From contig NZ_JNIE01000002.1 of the NCBI RefSeq assembly GCF_000702425.1, forward strand, positions 310,001 to 374,000: a stretch of 64,000 bases of DNA, written 5' to 3'. Made by a program: the position numbers and the translations under genes. The notes beneath the pieces are model-generated. The model did no database searches, had not been told where the DNA came from, and saw only the letters and a program-made list of their open reading frames with translations. This DNA comes from Thermocrinis jamiesonii (GTDB taxonomy: Bacteria > Aquificota > Aquificia > Aquificales > Aquificaceae). Shown piece by piece: positions 7,882 to 17,303 of the stretch. Within the stretch, counting starts at the first letter, position 1. The number at the start of each line of letters is the position of its first letter.

Positions 7882-9072
7882 ATGCTGAATTGGGAAAAAC
7901 AGCTCAATCTGATAAAGGAGGGTGTATCAGAGATCATAGAGGAAGAAGAGCTTATAGAGAAACTAAAAAGAGGTAAGCCCCTTCGGATAAAGGCTGGTTT
8001 TGATCCAACAGCTCCAGACCTACATCTTGGACATACCGTTTTGCTTCAAAAACTTAGGCAGTTTCAACAGCTCGGACATGAGGTCTATTTTGTAATAGGT
8101 GATTTTACCGCTATGATAGGGGACCCAACGGGCAGAAGCGAAACCAGACCACCGCTTTCAAGGGAAGAGATCTTAGAGAATGCCAAAACTTACGAACACC
8201 AAGTTTTTAAGATCCTCGATCCGGAGAAAACAAACGTAGTTTTTAACAGTAGCTGGCTTTCTACACTGGGAACGGAAGGCGTAATAAGACTTGCAGGCAA
8301 ATACACGGTCGCAAGAATGTTGGAAAGGGATGACTTTTCCAAGCGGTTTAAAGAAGGAAACCCTATTTACATTCACGAGTTTATATACCCCTTGCTTCAG
8401 GGCTATGATTCTGTGTTTTTGAAAGCGGATGTGGAGCTTGGGGGCACAGATCAGAAGTTTAACCTTTTGGTGGGAAGAGACCTTCAGAGGGCTTACGGTC
8501 AGGAACCTCAGGTATGCATCACCCTTCCCCTACTGGTAGGTTTAGATGGCGTTAGGAAGATGTCTAAATCTTATGGAAACTACGTAGGTATAACAGAAGA
8601 ACCAGAAATTATGTTTGGTAAAATCATGTCAATATCTGACGAGCTTATGTGGGATTATTACCTTTTGCTTACGGACTACAGCAGGGAAGAAATAGAAAGT
8701 TTCAAAAGAGATATGCACCCCATGGAGGCAAAGAAAAAACTTGCTTACACTATAGTGGAGCGTTTTCACGGAAAAGAGAAAGCGGAAAGAGCGCTTGAAT
8801 TTTTTGTAAAAACCTTCTCGGAAAAAGAATTTCCACAAGACGCACCGGTTATAGAACTGCCACAGGGCTACAGAAAGAGAGCTTACGAACTTTTATTTGA
8901 GCTTGGCTTGGAACCTTCAAAGAACTCTGCAAGAAGGGTTATAGAAGGTGGAGGTTTTAGGGTAAACGGAAGGAAAATAGAAGATCCTTTTCAGGAAATT
9001 GAGGTTCTCCAAGAGCTTAAAATACAGTTAGGGAAGAAGAGGTTTTATAGGCTGGTTCCTAAGAAGGAGTGA
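7882..9072 (+). CDS. tyrS: tyrosyl-tRNA synthetase
   Basis: 396 aa class Ic aminoacyl-tRNA synthetase that charges tRNA-Tyr in the cytoplasm. The first signature HLGH is at residues 48-51 and KMSKS at 226-230. The C-terminal ~60 residues ([19 protein letters not shown]) form an S4-type RNA-binding domain. Its length, and the context [18 protein letters not shown] after HLGH, match the bacterial TyrZ-like subgroup with an S4 domain. It is the first gene of a plus-strand run that continues with lpxD, a metallo-hydrolase and a glycosyltransferase. Confidence 0.95.
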   Translation: MLNWEKQLNLIKEGVSEIIEEEELIEKLKRGKPLRIKAGFDPTAPDLHLGHTVLLQKLRQFQQLGHEVYFVIGDFTAMIGDPTGRSETRPPLSREEILENAKTYEHQVFKILDPEKTNVVFNSSWLSTLGTEGVIRLAGKYTVARMLERDDFSKRFKEGNPIYIHEFIYPLLQGYDSVFLKADVELGGTDQKFNLLVGRDLQRAYGQEPQVCITLPLLVGLDGVRKMSKSYGNYVGITEEPEIMFGKIMSISDELMWDYYLLLTDYSREEIESFKRDMHPMEAKKKLAYTIVERFHGKEKAERALEFFVKTFSEKEFPQDAPVIELPQGYRKRAYELLFELGLEPSKNSARRVIEGGGFRVNGRKIEDPFQEIEVLQELKIQLGKKRFYRLVPKKE

Positions 9073-9074
9073 GT

Positions 9075-10046
9075 ATGAACTTTACTGCGTCCGAAGTAGC
9101 CCAGCGTATAGGCGGTAAGCTATTTGGAAAGGACTTAAGGCTAAAAGGGATCTCCTCCGTCCAAAGACCAAAGGAAGGCACTATAATTTTTTGTCCCTCT
9201 CCTAAAGATTTTGAAAACGTAAAGGAAAAGAGAGAAATAACGGTGGTGGTTTCTCAAAAAGTCAATCACGAAAGCTATATACTTGTAGAGGATGTAAAGC
9301 TTTCTCTGGCAAAGTTTCTTGACTTCTACTTTAAGGAGGAGCATCCTTCTGGAATTTCTCCTAAGGCCTACGTAGAAGAATCTGCGGTCATAGGAAAGGA
9401 TGTTTATGTGGGACCCTTTGCTTACGTTGGAAAACATGTGGTTTTAGAAGACGGAGTAAAGGTCTATCCTTTTTGTTATGTAGGAGACTATACTCACGTA
9501 GGGGAGGGAAGCATACTTTTCAGCGGGGTAAAGGTGTATCCAAGGTCCGTTATAGGTAAAAGGGTAAGGGTACATAGCGGAGCGGTTATAGGTGCAGACG
9601 GTTTTGGCTATCACATAACAAAGGAAGGTATTTTTAAACTAAACCATATCGGTAACGTGATCATAGAGGATGACGTAGAGATAGGGGCAAACACCACCAT
9701 AGACAGGGCCATGATTGACAGCACAGTTATAGGCAAAGAAACAAAGATAGACAACTTGGTTATGATAGCTCACAACTGCCAAATAGGGGAAAGGAACATA
9801 ATAGTCAGTCAAGTAGGATTGTCTGGAAGTGTAAAAACTGGTAAAAATGTGGTCTTAGCTGGGCAGGTGGGTGTGGCAGATCATGTGCATATTGGAGATA
9901 ACGTGCAGGTTGCTGCCAAATCGGGTGTTTCCAAAGACTTGGAACCAAACAAAACCTATGGAGCAAACCTGCCGGCCATAGAGTGGAGTAAGTGGAAGAG
10001 AATTTACATATATCTTCTTAAATTACCGGAGCTGTTTAAAAAATGA
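9075..10046 (+). CDS. lpxD: UDP-3-O-(acyl)glucosamine N-acyltransferase
   Basis: About 323 aa. An N-terminal uridine-binding domain (~100 residues) is followed by many hexapeptide repeats (patterns such as VIGKDVYVGPFAYVG and IGANTTIDRA) that form a left-handed beta helix. The catalytic His is probably in IGADGFGYH or MIAHNCQIG. LpxD adds the second acyl chain in lipid A synthesis, so this is a Gram-negative envelope. A GTG at 9069 would also be in frame, overlapping the tyrS stop, but the ATG at 9075 has GGAG at a better distance and I chose it. It overlaps the next gene by ATGA. Confidence 0.92.
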   Translation: MNFTASEVAQRIGGKLFGKDLRLKGISSVQRPKEGTIIFCPSPKDFENVKEKREITVVVSQKVNHESYILVEDVKLSLAKFLDFYFKEEHPSGISPKAYVEESAVIGKDVYVGPFAYVGKHVVLEDGVKVYPFCYVGDYTHVGEGSILFSGVKVYPRSVIGKRVRVHSGAVIGADGFGYHITKEGIFKLNHIGNVIIEDDVEIGANTTIDRAMIDSTVIGKETKIDNLVMIAHNCQIGERNIIVSQVGLSGSVKTGKNVVLAGQVGVADHVHIGDNVQVAAKSGVSKDLEPNKTYGANLPAIEWSKWKRIYIYLLKLPELFKK

Positions 10047-10684
10047 TACTAAAAGTTTTGCCTGTGGGACCCTTAAGTATGAACTGCTCTGTAGTCATAG
10101 ACAAGGAAAGCAGGCAATCTGTGGTAATAGACCCAGGAGCGGACGCTGAAGCCATTTTCAAAGCCTTAGAAAACACAGAACCTAAGCTAATATTGGCAAC
10201 TCACGGACACATAGACCACGTGGGGCAGGTAAAAAAGCTAAAAGAACAGCTAAAAATTCCTTTCCTTATGCACAAAGCGGATGTGTTTTTGTTGAATGAT
10301 CCAATATGGAACGGTTTTGATAAATACGTAGGTGCGGATCTTCCTTGTCCAGAGCCAGATGGTTTTTTGGAAGATCATCAGGAGATCTGCGTAGGTAAGC
10401 TAAGGCTTAAAGTTTTGCACACACCAGGACACACACCGGGGCATTGCTGTTTTTACATTGAAGATCAAAGGGTTCTCATAGCGGGAGACTTGCTCTTTAG
10501 AGGTTCTGTTGGAAGGTGGGACCTGCCCGGCGGAGACCTCCAACAGCTAAAAAGATCTCTCCAAAGAGTAATCTCAGAAATTCCAGAAGATACATCGGTA
10601 GTGTGCGGACACGGAGAAGGAACAACCATAGGAAGGGAAAAGGTTTTTAATCCATTGCTCAGGGAAATTTTAATGGCACGATGA
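10043..10684 (+). CDS. metallo-beta-lactamase fold hydrolase (glyoxalase II-like)
   Basis: 213 aa. The metal-binding signature THGHIDH is at residues 53-59, with further ligands in HTPGHTPGHCC and GDLLF and a late His in CGHGEGT. This is the full set for a binuclear MBL-fold hydrolase of the YcbL/glyoxalase II group. These enzymes hydrolyse S-lactoylglutathione-like thioesters, but substrate cannot be fixed from sequence. The gene overlaps lpxD and the following glycosyltransferase by four bases each, so all are co-translated. The neighbours are envelope genes, yet the family is generally a metabolic hydrolase. Confidence 0.88.
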   Translation: MILKVLPVGPLSMNCSVVIDKESRQSVVIDPGADAEAIFKALENTEPKLILATHGHIDHVGQVKKLKEQLKIPFLMHKADVFLLNDPIWNGFDKYVGADLPCPEPDGFLEDHQEICVGKLRLKVLHTPGHTPGHCCFYIEDQRVLIAGDLLFRGSVGRWDLPGGDLQQLKRSLQRVISEIPEDTSVVCGHGEGTTIGREKVFNPLLREILMAR

Positions 10685-11451
10685 GTTTGTCTGTTTTAAT
10701 ACTGACTAAAAACGAAGAGAGAAACCTGCCAAGGGCAATAAACAGTGTAAAAGATATAGCGGATGAGATCGTGGTGTTGGACAGCGGTTCCACAGACAAC
10801 ACCGTAGAGTTAGCCAAAAGCTTGGGTGCAAAGGTCTTTTATCATCCTTGGGATGGATACGCCAATCAGTTAAACAGGGGAATTGAACTCTGTTCTAAGG
10901 ATTGGATACTTGTTTTGGATGCAGACGAAGAGGTCTCAAAAGAGCTTAAGCACTCCATAGCAGAAGCATTACGTTCAAAAAAAGCTGACGTTTTTATGGT
11001 ATGCAGAAGGACTTACTATCTTGGTGGATTTTTAAAACACGCTTGGTATCCAGAATGGAGAGTAAGGCTTTTTAAAAAAGGCACGGTGCGCTTTGAGGGA
11101 GAACTGCACGAAAAAACCATCTTTAAGGGCAAAGCTAAAAAGCTAAAGGGTGATCTATACCACTACTCCTATGGCAGTCTTTACGAGCAATACGAAAAAA
11201 CTATAAGGTATGCAAAAATTATGGCCGAAGCATACCAAAAAGAAGGTAGAAGGTTTAGGGTATATAACTTAGTTTTTAACCCTTTGTGGAGCTTCTTCAA
11301 AGTGTTTATTCTCCAAAGGGGCTTTTTGGATGGTCTAAGGGGGTTTTCTGTGGCGGTATCTTCCTTTATCTACACTTTTCTGAAGTATTTATTCCTGCTT
11401 GAGTTGGAGATGAAAGAAAAATACAAAGAAAAGCTTTGGAAAAGGTCATAG
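10681..11451 (+). CDS. GT2-family glycosyltransferase, WaaE/KdtX-like
   Basis: 256 aa. The N-terminal GT-A domain starts with SVLILTKNEERNLPRAI and has a first Asp in VVLDSGSTDNT. The metal-binding DAD is at residues 80-82 in ILVLDADEE. The compact length and the WYPEWRVRLF segment resemble the WaaE/KdtX beta-1,4-glucosyltransferase group that decorates the lipopolysaccharide core. The C-terminal ~40 residues are hydrophobic and basic and could associate with the membrane. Its place after lpxD supports a role in lipopolysaccharide synthesis. The 3' end converges with, and slightly overlaps, a 34-aa gene on the other strand. Confidence 0.85.
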   Translation: MSLSVLILTKNEERNLPRAINSVKDIADEIVVLDSGSTDNTVELAKSLGAKVFYHPWDGYANQLNRGIELCSKDWILVLDADEEVSKELKHSIAEALRSKKADVFMVCRRTYYLGGFLKHAWYPEWRVRLFKKGTVRFEGELHEKTIFKGKAKKLKGDLYHYSYGSLYEQYEKTIRYAKIMAEAYQKEGRRFRVYNLVFNPLWSFFKVFILQRGFLDGLRGFSVAVSSFIYTFLKYLFLLELEMKEKYKEKLWKRS

Positions 11452-11550
11452 ATACTTGCTTAAGTGACTCCTTAGCAATCTGAAGGCAAAACCAGATAGA
11501 AAGAGTACGGTTATAAGGCCTATGAAGGTTAAGATAAAAAGCCACTTCAA
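11446..11550 (-). CDS. 34-aa single-span membrane protein downstream of fumA
   Basis: A TTG start at 11550 overlaps the fumA stop (TTGA) and is preceded at six bases by GGAGGT, a strong ribosome binding site. The product is MKWLFILTFIGLITVLF followed by LSGFAFRLLRSHLSKYL: one membrane span with a basic tail. A longer frame covers the same bases from 11685, but that extension lies wholly inside fumA in another frame. The ribosome binding site and coupling argue for the short product. Function unknown. Confidence 0.5.
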   Translation of the reverse strand: MKWLFILTFIGLITVLFLSGFAFRLLRSHLSKYL

Positions 11551-12392
11551 AGCTCTACCTCCGCATGCCTTGACGCATGGCACTGAATATTGACCGCCAC
11601 AGGTAAGGAAGCTATGTGGCAAGGGTATAGCTCCACCTTTACATCTATGGCTGTTGTTGTTCCCCCAAATCCCATAGGTCCCCACCCGAGTTTGTTTATA
11701 TCTTCCAAAAGCTCCTCCTCTATTCTCCTTGCTATTGGATCCTTGCTTCTTTCTCCCACCGGTCTTAGCAAGGCTTTTTTAGCCAGCAATGCACAATACT
11801 CAAAGTTTCCACCTATCCCTACTCCAACAGTAAATGGCGGACACGCATTTGGACCAGCTAACTTTACCGTTTCCAAAACAAATCTCTTTACACCTTCCCA
11901 ACCATCCGCAGGCTTTAGCATAGCCAAGCGTGAAGTATTCTCAGACCCTGCACCCTTTGGAGCAAAAACTATCCTTAGCTTGTCTCCAGGCACTACCTCG
12001 TAGTGTATTATGGCGGGAGTGTTGTCCCTTGTGTTTTTTCTTTCAAAAACAGGATCATAAACCATAGAAGCCCTCAAATACCCTTCCGTGTAAGCCCTGC
12101 GCACCCCCTCGTTTATGGCATCCGTTAAAGACCCACCTACCACATGCACATCCTGACCTATCTCTACAAAAACAACAGCTACTCCAGTGTCCTGACAGTA
12201 TGCCATCTGCTCCTGCTCTGCTACCTCTGCATTCAAAAGTATCTGCCTTAGGACTTCCCTTCCCAACTCCGACTCCTCTCTATTTAAAGCTTCTTTGAAA
12301 GCCACCACTACGTCCTGCGGTAGCGTGTAATTTGCTTGCAGAGCAATCTCTTTAACTGCCTCCACTATTTGACTGTATTCAACAACTTTCAT
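11547..12392 (-). CDS. fumA: class I fumarate hydratase, alpha (N-terminal) subunit
   Basis: 281 aa, the length of the alpha subunit of the two-subunit, iron-sulfur class I fumarase. One 4Fe-4S ligand is C66 in AYCQDTG; other conserved cysteines lie in PNACPPF and NFEYCAL. The segments RASMVYDPVFERKNTRDNTPA and PKGAGSEN are characteristic substrate-binding regions. The enzyme interconverts fumarate and malate, and in Aquificales it serves the reductive TCA cycle. The beta subunit is not in this window, so the subunits must be encoded apart. The ATG at 12392 follows an AT-rich 10-base gap after the VWA gene on the same strand. Confidence 0.9.
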   Translation of the reverse strand: MKVVEYSQIVEAVKEIALQANYTLPQDVVVAFKEALNREESELGREVLRQILLNAEVAEQEQMAYCQDTGVAVVFVEIGQDVHVVGGSLTDAINEGVRRAYTEGYLRASMVYDPVFERKNTRDNTPAIIHYEVVPGDKLRIVFAPKGAGSENTSRLAMLKPADGWEGVKRFVLETVKLAGPNACPPFTVGVGIGGNFEYCALLAKKALLRPVGERSKDPIARRIEEELLEDINKLGWGPMGFGGTTTAIDVKVELYPCHIASLPVAVNIQCHASRHAEVEL

Positions 12393-12402
12393 GGATAATA
12401 AT

Positions 12403-14241
12403 TTAAACAGAAATCAACCTTCTTAGGTAGTTTTCCACCACCTTAGAAAAAGCCTGTGGAATCTTTGATATTTCCGAGATCCTTATTCCCGATTTTTCAA
12501 AGTATTCCTCCACAAAGTTTCTTTCTTTACCAACTCCTATGCCTACCACAGGTAGTTTGCCCTTAAGTTCTCTTATTAGTGTTCTAAGTGCTTCCCCTTT
12601 AAGCCCCTTAGTAGGCTCACCATCAGAAAAGACTATGAGCACCCCCTTTATGTTATGTTTTTTACAAAAAAGCTGTAACTCATCCATACCTTCGATCAAG
12701 ACCTTTTCTAAGTTTGTTCCGCCACCTAAAAGGTTAAAAGCGTTTATTATGTTTGCCCTCGCATTCTTATACTCTTCCTCAAAGGTCTTAAGGCTATAGA
12801 CCTTATCGTTAAAAGCAGATACAGAAAAGGGCATACCTAAGGCATTCAAAGTTTCAGAAAATAGAATTAAGGCTTTGAAGGCATTTTCAGCCTTGTTTTC
12901 TTTCTTCATGGATGAAGATAGATCTATAAGCAGTTTAAAGGCCAATACCTTATCTTGTGGCGTTTCCCTTCTTTTGTAGAAAAGCCCTCTCTTTATGGGC
13001 ACCTCTCTTTGGAGCCTTTTAAAGTCTATGCGCCTTCCGGAGGAATATGCACCGTCCCACTCCTCTTCTTCCTTTGGAATAAGCTTTTCAAATTTTCTCT
13101 TAAAGGACTCTACATAAACCCTAACGTCCTTCAAGATGCGATGAAAGGTTTTAAACTCCTCCTCGCTTAGTCCATATTCCTTAAGGTATCTTTTGTCCTT
13201 TTCCGAGAGAGTTCTCTGCGTTGGGCTTGTGCTTGTGCTTTCCGTTGAACCACTATTGCTCCAAGGTTTTAGAATAAACATAAGAAAGCCTTTGTGTTCC
13301 AAATCCGTTTCCAAAGTCTTTGGAAGAAAATGGCTAAAAAACCTTACGTCCCTTTCCACCATATCCAAGTAAGACATCTGCCTTAGGTATTCCCTCATCC
13401 ACTCAGGCAAGCTTTTTAGATAATCCAAAATCCTTTCCCTATCCCTTGTTTCCAAACTTTCCGAATTTTCGTCTTTGTGGCTAAAAAGTAGGTTTTGCAT
13501 ATCTTGAGGTAGTTTTTTCAGAACATCCGTCATTATCCTTCCTCTGTGAGCATCTCGTCTTACTCTACCTTTTGCTTCCTCCAAAAGCAGGTCTATTTGA
13601 TTTAGAGCCTTAGAGCGCTCCAACGCTGAAATATACTTTCCGAATATTTCATCCGCAAGAATTAAGTAAGCTTCTTTGTTTTGAGCCTTTATGTAATCTA
13701 CAAAGGCTTTACGAAGGTCTTTGGGAAGGACTGATGAACCTAACCACTCCTCAACAAAAGCCAAGGCAAACCGATGATGGGGGTATAAGGAATCTATAGC
13801 TTTTAGCCTTTCTCTCCACTGAAGCCTTAGGATTCTTTCTGCCGATGGATGGGCTTGGATGATGCTTTCATCTGTCTTTATTGACTCCAGCACAGAGTAC
13901 AAAACCACAAAAGAAGTGGGTGGATAGCCAAACTTAAAAAACTCCCTTTGACCTAACCTCCACAAGAAAAGGTCTGTGTTCAAAAGATAAGCTAACTCGT
14001 GTCTTACAGCGTTTAGTGTATATTCGTCGTCTTTTTTTAAAAACTCCCGAGCGTCAAACACAATACCCTTTGGAACCTTAGCTATTGGGGGAATATCCTC
14101 CAGCTCGCCCCTTGCCCACATTTCAAGCACAGGTATATAAACAGGATCATAACCTGCACCCCATCCTTCATAAGAAGGTATGACTTCTAAACCACTTTCT
14201 TTCCGCAGTATGCTTGCAATAGCCTTCCACCTTTCTTTCAT
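12403..14241 (-). CDS. von Willebrand factor A domain protein, NorD/CbbO-like
   Basis: About 612 aa from the ATG at 14241. A TTG at 14262 is in frame but lies inside the upstream gene. The N-terminal 400 residues are largely helical. The C-terminal ~190 residues form a VWA domain with an intact MIDAS: D-x-S-x-S at D440 (LLIDLSSSM), the Thr in GGGTNLEKV and the Asp in VFSDGEPT. This architecture is typical of NorD/CbbO proteins, which work with a MoxR-type AAA+ ATPase (NorQ/CbbQ) to mature metal enzymes. No such ATPase is adjacent, so the partner and target are unknown. A Ser/Thr-rich linker lies at ~330-345. Confidence 0.75.
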   Translation of the reverse strand: MKERWKAIASILRKESGLEVIPSYEGWGAGYDPVYIPVLEMWARGELEDIPPIAKVPKGIVFDAREFLKKDDEYTLNAVRHELAYLLNTDLFLWRLGQREFFKFGYPPTSFVVLYSVLESIKTDESIIQAHPSAERILRLQWRERLKAIDSLYPHHRFALAFVEEWLGSSVLPKDLRKAFVDYIKAQNKEAYLILADEIFGKYISALERSKALNQIDLLLEEAKGRVRRDAHRGRIMTDVLKKLPQDMQNLLFSHKDENSESLETRDRERILDYLKSLPEWMREYLRQMSYLDMVERDVRFFSHFLPKTLETDLEHKGFLMFILKPWSNSGSTESTSTSPTQRTLSEKDKRYLKEYGLSEEEFKTFHRILKDVRVYVESFKRKFEKLIPKEEEEWDGAYSSGRRIDFKRLQREVPIKRGLFYKRRETPQDKVLAFKLLIDLSSSMKKENKAENAFKALILFSETLNALGMPFSVSAFNDKVYSLKTFEEEYKNARANIINAFNLLGGGTNLEKVLIEGMDELQLFCKKHNIKGVLIVFSDGEPTKGLKGEALRTLIRELKGKLPVVGIGVGKERNFVEEYFEKSGIRISEISKIPQAFSKVVENYLRRLISV

Positions 14242-14246
14242 AAATT

Positions 14247-15734
14247 CTAAAGATAAACACAAACCCCAAATTCTGAAAAGTTTCTACCTTTTTTGGAGTC
14301 CATGAGGAATTTAAAAAGTCTTGATTCAGAACCTTTATAGAGGTAAAACCTTTTAATTGGTTCGCATCCGTCAAACTTTCCTATCTCAAAGATTACCAAA
14401 GAGTTTTTCTCCGGCGTCTGATCCCTTATTATTTTCCTTTCTGCATAGAAGGGAAGGCTGTGGTGGAAGTGACCCACCTGATAGGTTTTGTATTCCCCCT
14501 TAGGGTCAAGTTCTTTTATAAATTGCCCTAAGTTTTTCGTTTGTCTATAGGTTTCCAAGTAGGGAAGTATGGCGGTTGCAAGGAATACATAAAAGATCAA
14601 CATTCCTATCGCAGGGGCATATTTGATGTCAAACTTAAGAAAAATTAGGGGGATAAGGGAAATTACTATGAAAGCTTTATTTAGGTCAAAGTATAGGACT
14701 CCCGCAGTTGTAAGAGCAAAGAGTAAAACGGAAATAAAAATTTCATTCCATTTTTTTATTTTCTCCCATGGGCTTTTTATCAAAAAGTATGCGGTTATTA
14801 TTGCCATAGCGGGATAAGCGGGCATTATGTATAAGGGTATTTTTTTCTTTATCAAACTAAACACTACAAAAAAGGATACTACCCAAAGAATGACAAATTT
14901 TAGCTCTTTCCTTACCTTTATTAAAGACCAAAAAAGAGCAGGAAAGAACAGAAAAGAGTAAGGCATAAAGCTTACCAATGTGTCTAAAAAGTAAAAGTAT
15001 ATCGGTTCTTTACCTGCATAAATCCTTTTAATGTTTTCCGCAAAAAAGACCCTTAGAAAAGTTTCTCTGTATACAAGGAAGTGGTAAATGTGCCACCAAA
15101 GCCCGAGCATAAGTGTAAAGGCTGTCAGAAGGTAATACTTTATATCCAAAAGCTCCCTTGGCTTTTCCAAAATCAAGAAAGTAAAAACTATAAGTGCAGG
15201 CATGACAAAGGCTACTGGTCCCTTTACCAACATACCCAAGGAGGAGCTTAAAAAGGCTATTAGCAGAAAGGGAAGGCGTTTAGTTTTGTAATAAGCATAC
15301 CAAGAGGTTAGGCTAACACACACAAAAAAAGCTAAAGGCACCTCAGGGGAAGCATAATGGGCATTAACAAAAAACTGCAAGGACAAAACCAATATCAAGA
15401 AAGAAAAAACAGAGATTTTTAAGTCCTTTGTTAGAAGCCAAGCCAATAGGAAAGTTGTAAAACCGGTGCCCAGACCTAAGATTGCATGAAAAAACCTAAG
15501 TCCAAATTCATTCACACCAAACAACCAATAACCAATGGCAACAAGCCAATAGGTAAGGGGTGGTTTTTGAAACCTCAGTTCATCGTTGTAGTAAGGAGTT
15601 ATGTAATCTCCTGTAAATAGCATACGTCTACTTGCTTCTGCATAAAAGGCTTCATTAGGTTGCCACACCTGAAAACTGCCAAGATTGTAAAAGTAAAGAA
15701 TCGCGCTTGCTACAGCAAGAATATAAAGAATCAC
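14247..15734 (-). CDS. ArnT-like GT-C glycosyltransferase (dolichyl-phosphate-mannose mannosyltransferase family)
   Basis: 495 aa with about 11-12 membrane segments. The first periplasmic loop carries the family signature: W-x-P-NEAFYAEASRRML, then TGDY and RFQKPPLTYW. These acidic residues in loop 1 form the GT-C catalytic site. ArnT and its relatives transfer a sugar from a polyprenyl phosphate to lipid A or other acceptors in the periplasm. The GT2 gene at 24292, a GtrB/ArnC-like enzyme, could supply the polyprenyl-phosphate sugar, although it is 9 kb away. The true acceptor is unknown. The downstream VWA gene starts five bases after its stop. Confidence 0.85.
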   Translation of the reverse strand: MILYILAVASAILYFYNLGSFQVWQPNEAFYAEASRRMLFTGDYITPYYNDELRFQKPPLTYWLVAIGYWLFGVNEFGLRFFHAILGLGTGFTTFLLAWLLTKDLKISVFSFLILVLSLQFFVNAHYASPEVPLAFFVCVSLTSWYAYYKTKRLPFLLIAFLSSSLGMLVKGPVAFVMPALIVFTFLILEKPRELLDIKYYLLTAFTLMLGLWWHIYHFLVYRETFLRVFFAENIKRIYAGKEPIYFYFLDTLVSFMPYSFLFFPALFWSLIKVRKELKFVILWVVSFFVVFSLIKKKIPLYIMPAYPAMAIITAYFLIKSPWEKIKKWNEIFISVLLFALTTAGVLYFDLNKAFIVISLIPLIFLKFDIKYAPAIGMLIFYVFLATAILPYLETYRQTKNLGQFIKELDPKGEYKTYQVGHFHHSLPFYAERKIIRDQTPEKNSLVIFEIGKFDGCEPIKRFYLYKGSESRLFKFLMDSKKGRNFSEFGVCVYL

Positions 15735-15762
15735 AAAAAACTATTATAGTAAAATTTTACGA

Positions 15763-16596
15763 ATGGGCCTTTTAGACAGATTTAGAAAAAAAGAGCAAAA
15801 GGAAACCTTATGGACCAAATGTCCCTCCTGCAAGGCTATAATTTATGTGCCAGAGCTGAAGGAAAACTTAAATGTATGTCCTAAATGCAATTACCACTTT
15901 CCAATGGGTTCCTTAGAAAGAGTTCAATCTCTATTGTCCAACCATTCCTTGATGTTTGAAAACATACTCCCCTCTGATCCTTTAAATTTTAAAGACTCTA
16001 AACCTTACAAAGAAAGAATTAAGCAGGCTCAAAAGGAAACCAATCTTACAGAAGCTTTAGTAGTTGCCAAGGGAAGCTTGGGAGATAAAGAAGTTGTGCT
16101 TTGTGTTATGGATTTTAGCTTTATAGGAGGCAGTATGGGTTCTGTGGTGGGCGAAAGATTCTACAGAGCGTGCCTATATAGTGCAGAGCATAAACTTCCT
16201 TTGATAGCCATCATAACCTCCGGTGGAGCAAGGATGCAGGAAGGTATCATCTCCCTTATGCAGATGGCAAAAACATCCATTGGCGTGGGTTTTCTAAAAG
16301 AAAAGAAAATCCCTTACATAACGGTTTTGACAAATCCCACTATGGGCGGTGTTTCTGCCAGCTTTGCCTTTCTTGGAGACATTATTTTGGCTGAGCCTGG
16401 CTCTTTAATTGGCTTTGCAGGTCCAAGGGTTATAGAACAGACAATAAAACAACAGCTTCCCGAAGGATTTCAAACCGCAGAATTTCTTCTTGAAAAGGGC
16501 ATGATAGATTTAATAGTTCATAGAAAAGAGCTTAAGGACACGCTTAACAAACTAATTAATATAGCCTCCTCGAGGAGAGGTTGCGGTGCTATATGA
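15763..16596 (+). CDS. accD: acetyl-CoA carboxylase carboxyltransferase subunit beta
   Basis: 277 aa. The N-terminal zinc ribbon has C20-x2-C23 and C39-x2-C42 (TKCPSCKAI, VCPKCNYHF). The crotonase-fold carboxyltransferase domain follows, with FSFIGGSMGSVVGE, SGGARMQEG and the oxyanion loop TNPTMGGVSAS. With AccA it transfers the carboxyl group from biotin to acetyl-CoA, the first step of fatty acid synthesis. The stop overlaps the start of scpA, which begins upstream of it at a GTG. The upstream gap is 28 bases, AT-rich, and holds TATTATAG about 20 bases before the ATG as a possible -10. Confidence 0.95.
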   Translation: MGLLDRFRKKEQKETLWTKCPSCKAIIYVPELKENLNVCPKCNYHFPMGSLERVQSLLSNHSLMFENILPSDPLNFKDSKPYKERIKQAQKETNLTEALVVAKGSLGDKEVVLCVMDFSFIGGSMGSVVGERFYRACLYSAEHKLPLIAIITSGGARMQEGIISLMQMAKTSIGVGFLKEKKIPYITVLTNPTMGGVSASFAFLGDIILAEPGSLIGFAGPRVIEQTIKQQLPEGFQTAEFLLEKGMIDLIVHRKELKDTLNKLINIASSRRGCGAI

Positions 16597-17188
16597 AGAG
16601 GAGCATCCTTTTGCAATAGCTTACAGATTGGTGGAAGAGGGCCGTTTAGACCCATGGAACGTTGACATAGCCCAGCTGGCGCGCATGTATATAGAAGAAA
16701 TAAAGAAAATGGAACTTTTAGACTTGCGCATACCTGCGAGAGCGGTTTATGCCGCAGTCTTTTTGCTAAAAAAACAGGTGGATGTGCTGTTTCCTGAACC
16801 AAAAAGAAGAAGGGAGAAGAAATACACCTTAGAAGAGATTGTTCAGATGTTTGAAGAGGAAGAAAAAAGCAATCTTCAAAGTGTGGAGACAACAAGCCTT
16901 GTAGTTGATCGGATAAAGGAAATTAAGAAAAAGGTAAAAGGATATAAGAAAAAAAGTGAAAAAAGGAAAACTATACCTATACACGTGTCAAAGTTTGAGA
17001 AGGCTCTTGAAGAACTTGAAAAGTTGATAAGTCAGGGGATCAAAGTCTTCTCCTTTTTGGACTTTGTGGGAAACAGAAACCCTGTGCCCTATCTTTTGAG
17101 TTTGATGTTTTTGTATCAGGATGGTAAAGTAAATGTTTATCAAAAAGAACCTTATTCAGATATTCTGGTTGAGGTCTTAATAACTTAA
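16586..17188 (+). CDS. scpA: segregation and condensation protein A
   Basis: 200 aa. The N-terminal motif (HPFAIAYRLVEEGRLDPWNVDI) is the ScpA kleisin N-terminal signature, followed by the helical LLDLRIPARAVYAAVFLLKKQ. ScpA bridges SMC heads with ScpB in the condensin complex. The protein is shorter than the common ~250 aa. The GTG start at 16586 lies inside accD and is preceded at five bases by GGAGAGG, which decides the start. A lysine-rich segment occurs in the middle (residues ~105-135). It is followed by tRNA-Leu. Confidence 0.85.
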   Translation: MLYEEEHPFAIAYRLVEEGRLDPWNVDIAQLARMYIEEIKKMELLDLRIPARAVYAAVFLLKKQVDVLFPEPKRRREKKYTLEEIVQMFEEEEKSNLQSVETTSLVVDRIKEIKKKVKGYKKKSEKRKTIPIHVSKFEKALEELEKLISQGIKVFSFLDFVGNRNPVPYLLSLMFLYQDGKVNVYQKEPYSDILVEVLIT

Positions 17189-17203
17189 AATAAATATTGT
17201 GTT

Positions 17204-17288
17204 GGGGGTGTGGCGGAACTGGCAGACGCAGGGGACTTAAAATCCCCAGGGGTAATCCCCCGTGAGGGTTCGAGTCCCTCCACCCCCA
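17204..17288 (+). tRNA. tRNA-Leu (anticodon TAA)
   Basis: The acceptor stem GGGGGTG pairs with CACCCCC and is followed by discriminator A at 17288. The anticodon loop CTTAAAA gives anticodon TAA. A long variable arm (GGGGTAATCCCC region) is typical of class II tRNAs, and the T-loop reads GGTTCGAGTCC. No CCA is encoded. Confidence 0.96.
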
Positions 17289-17303
17289 TTGTAAAAGAAA
17301 GCT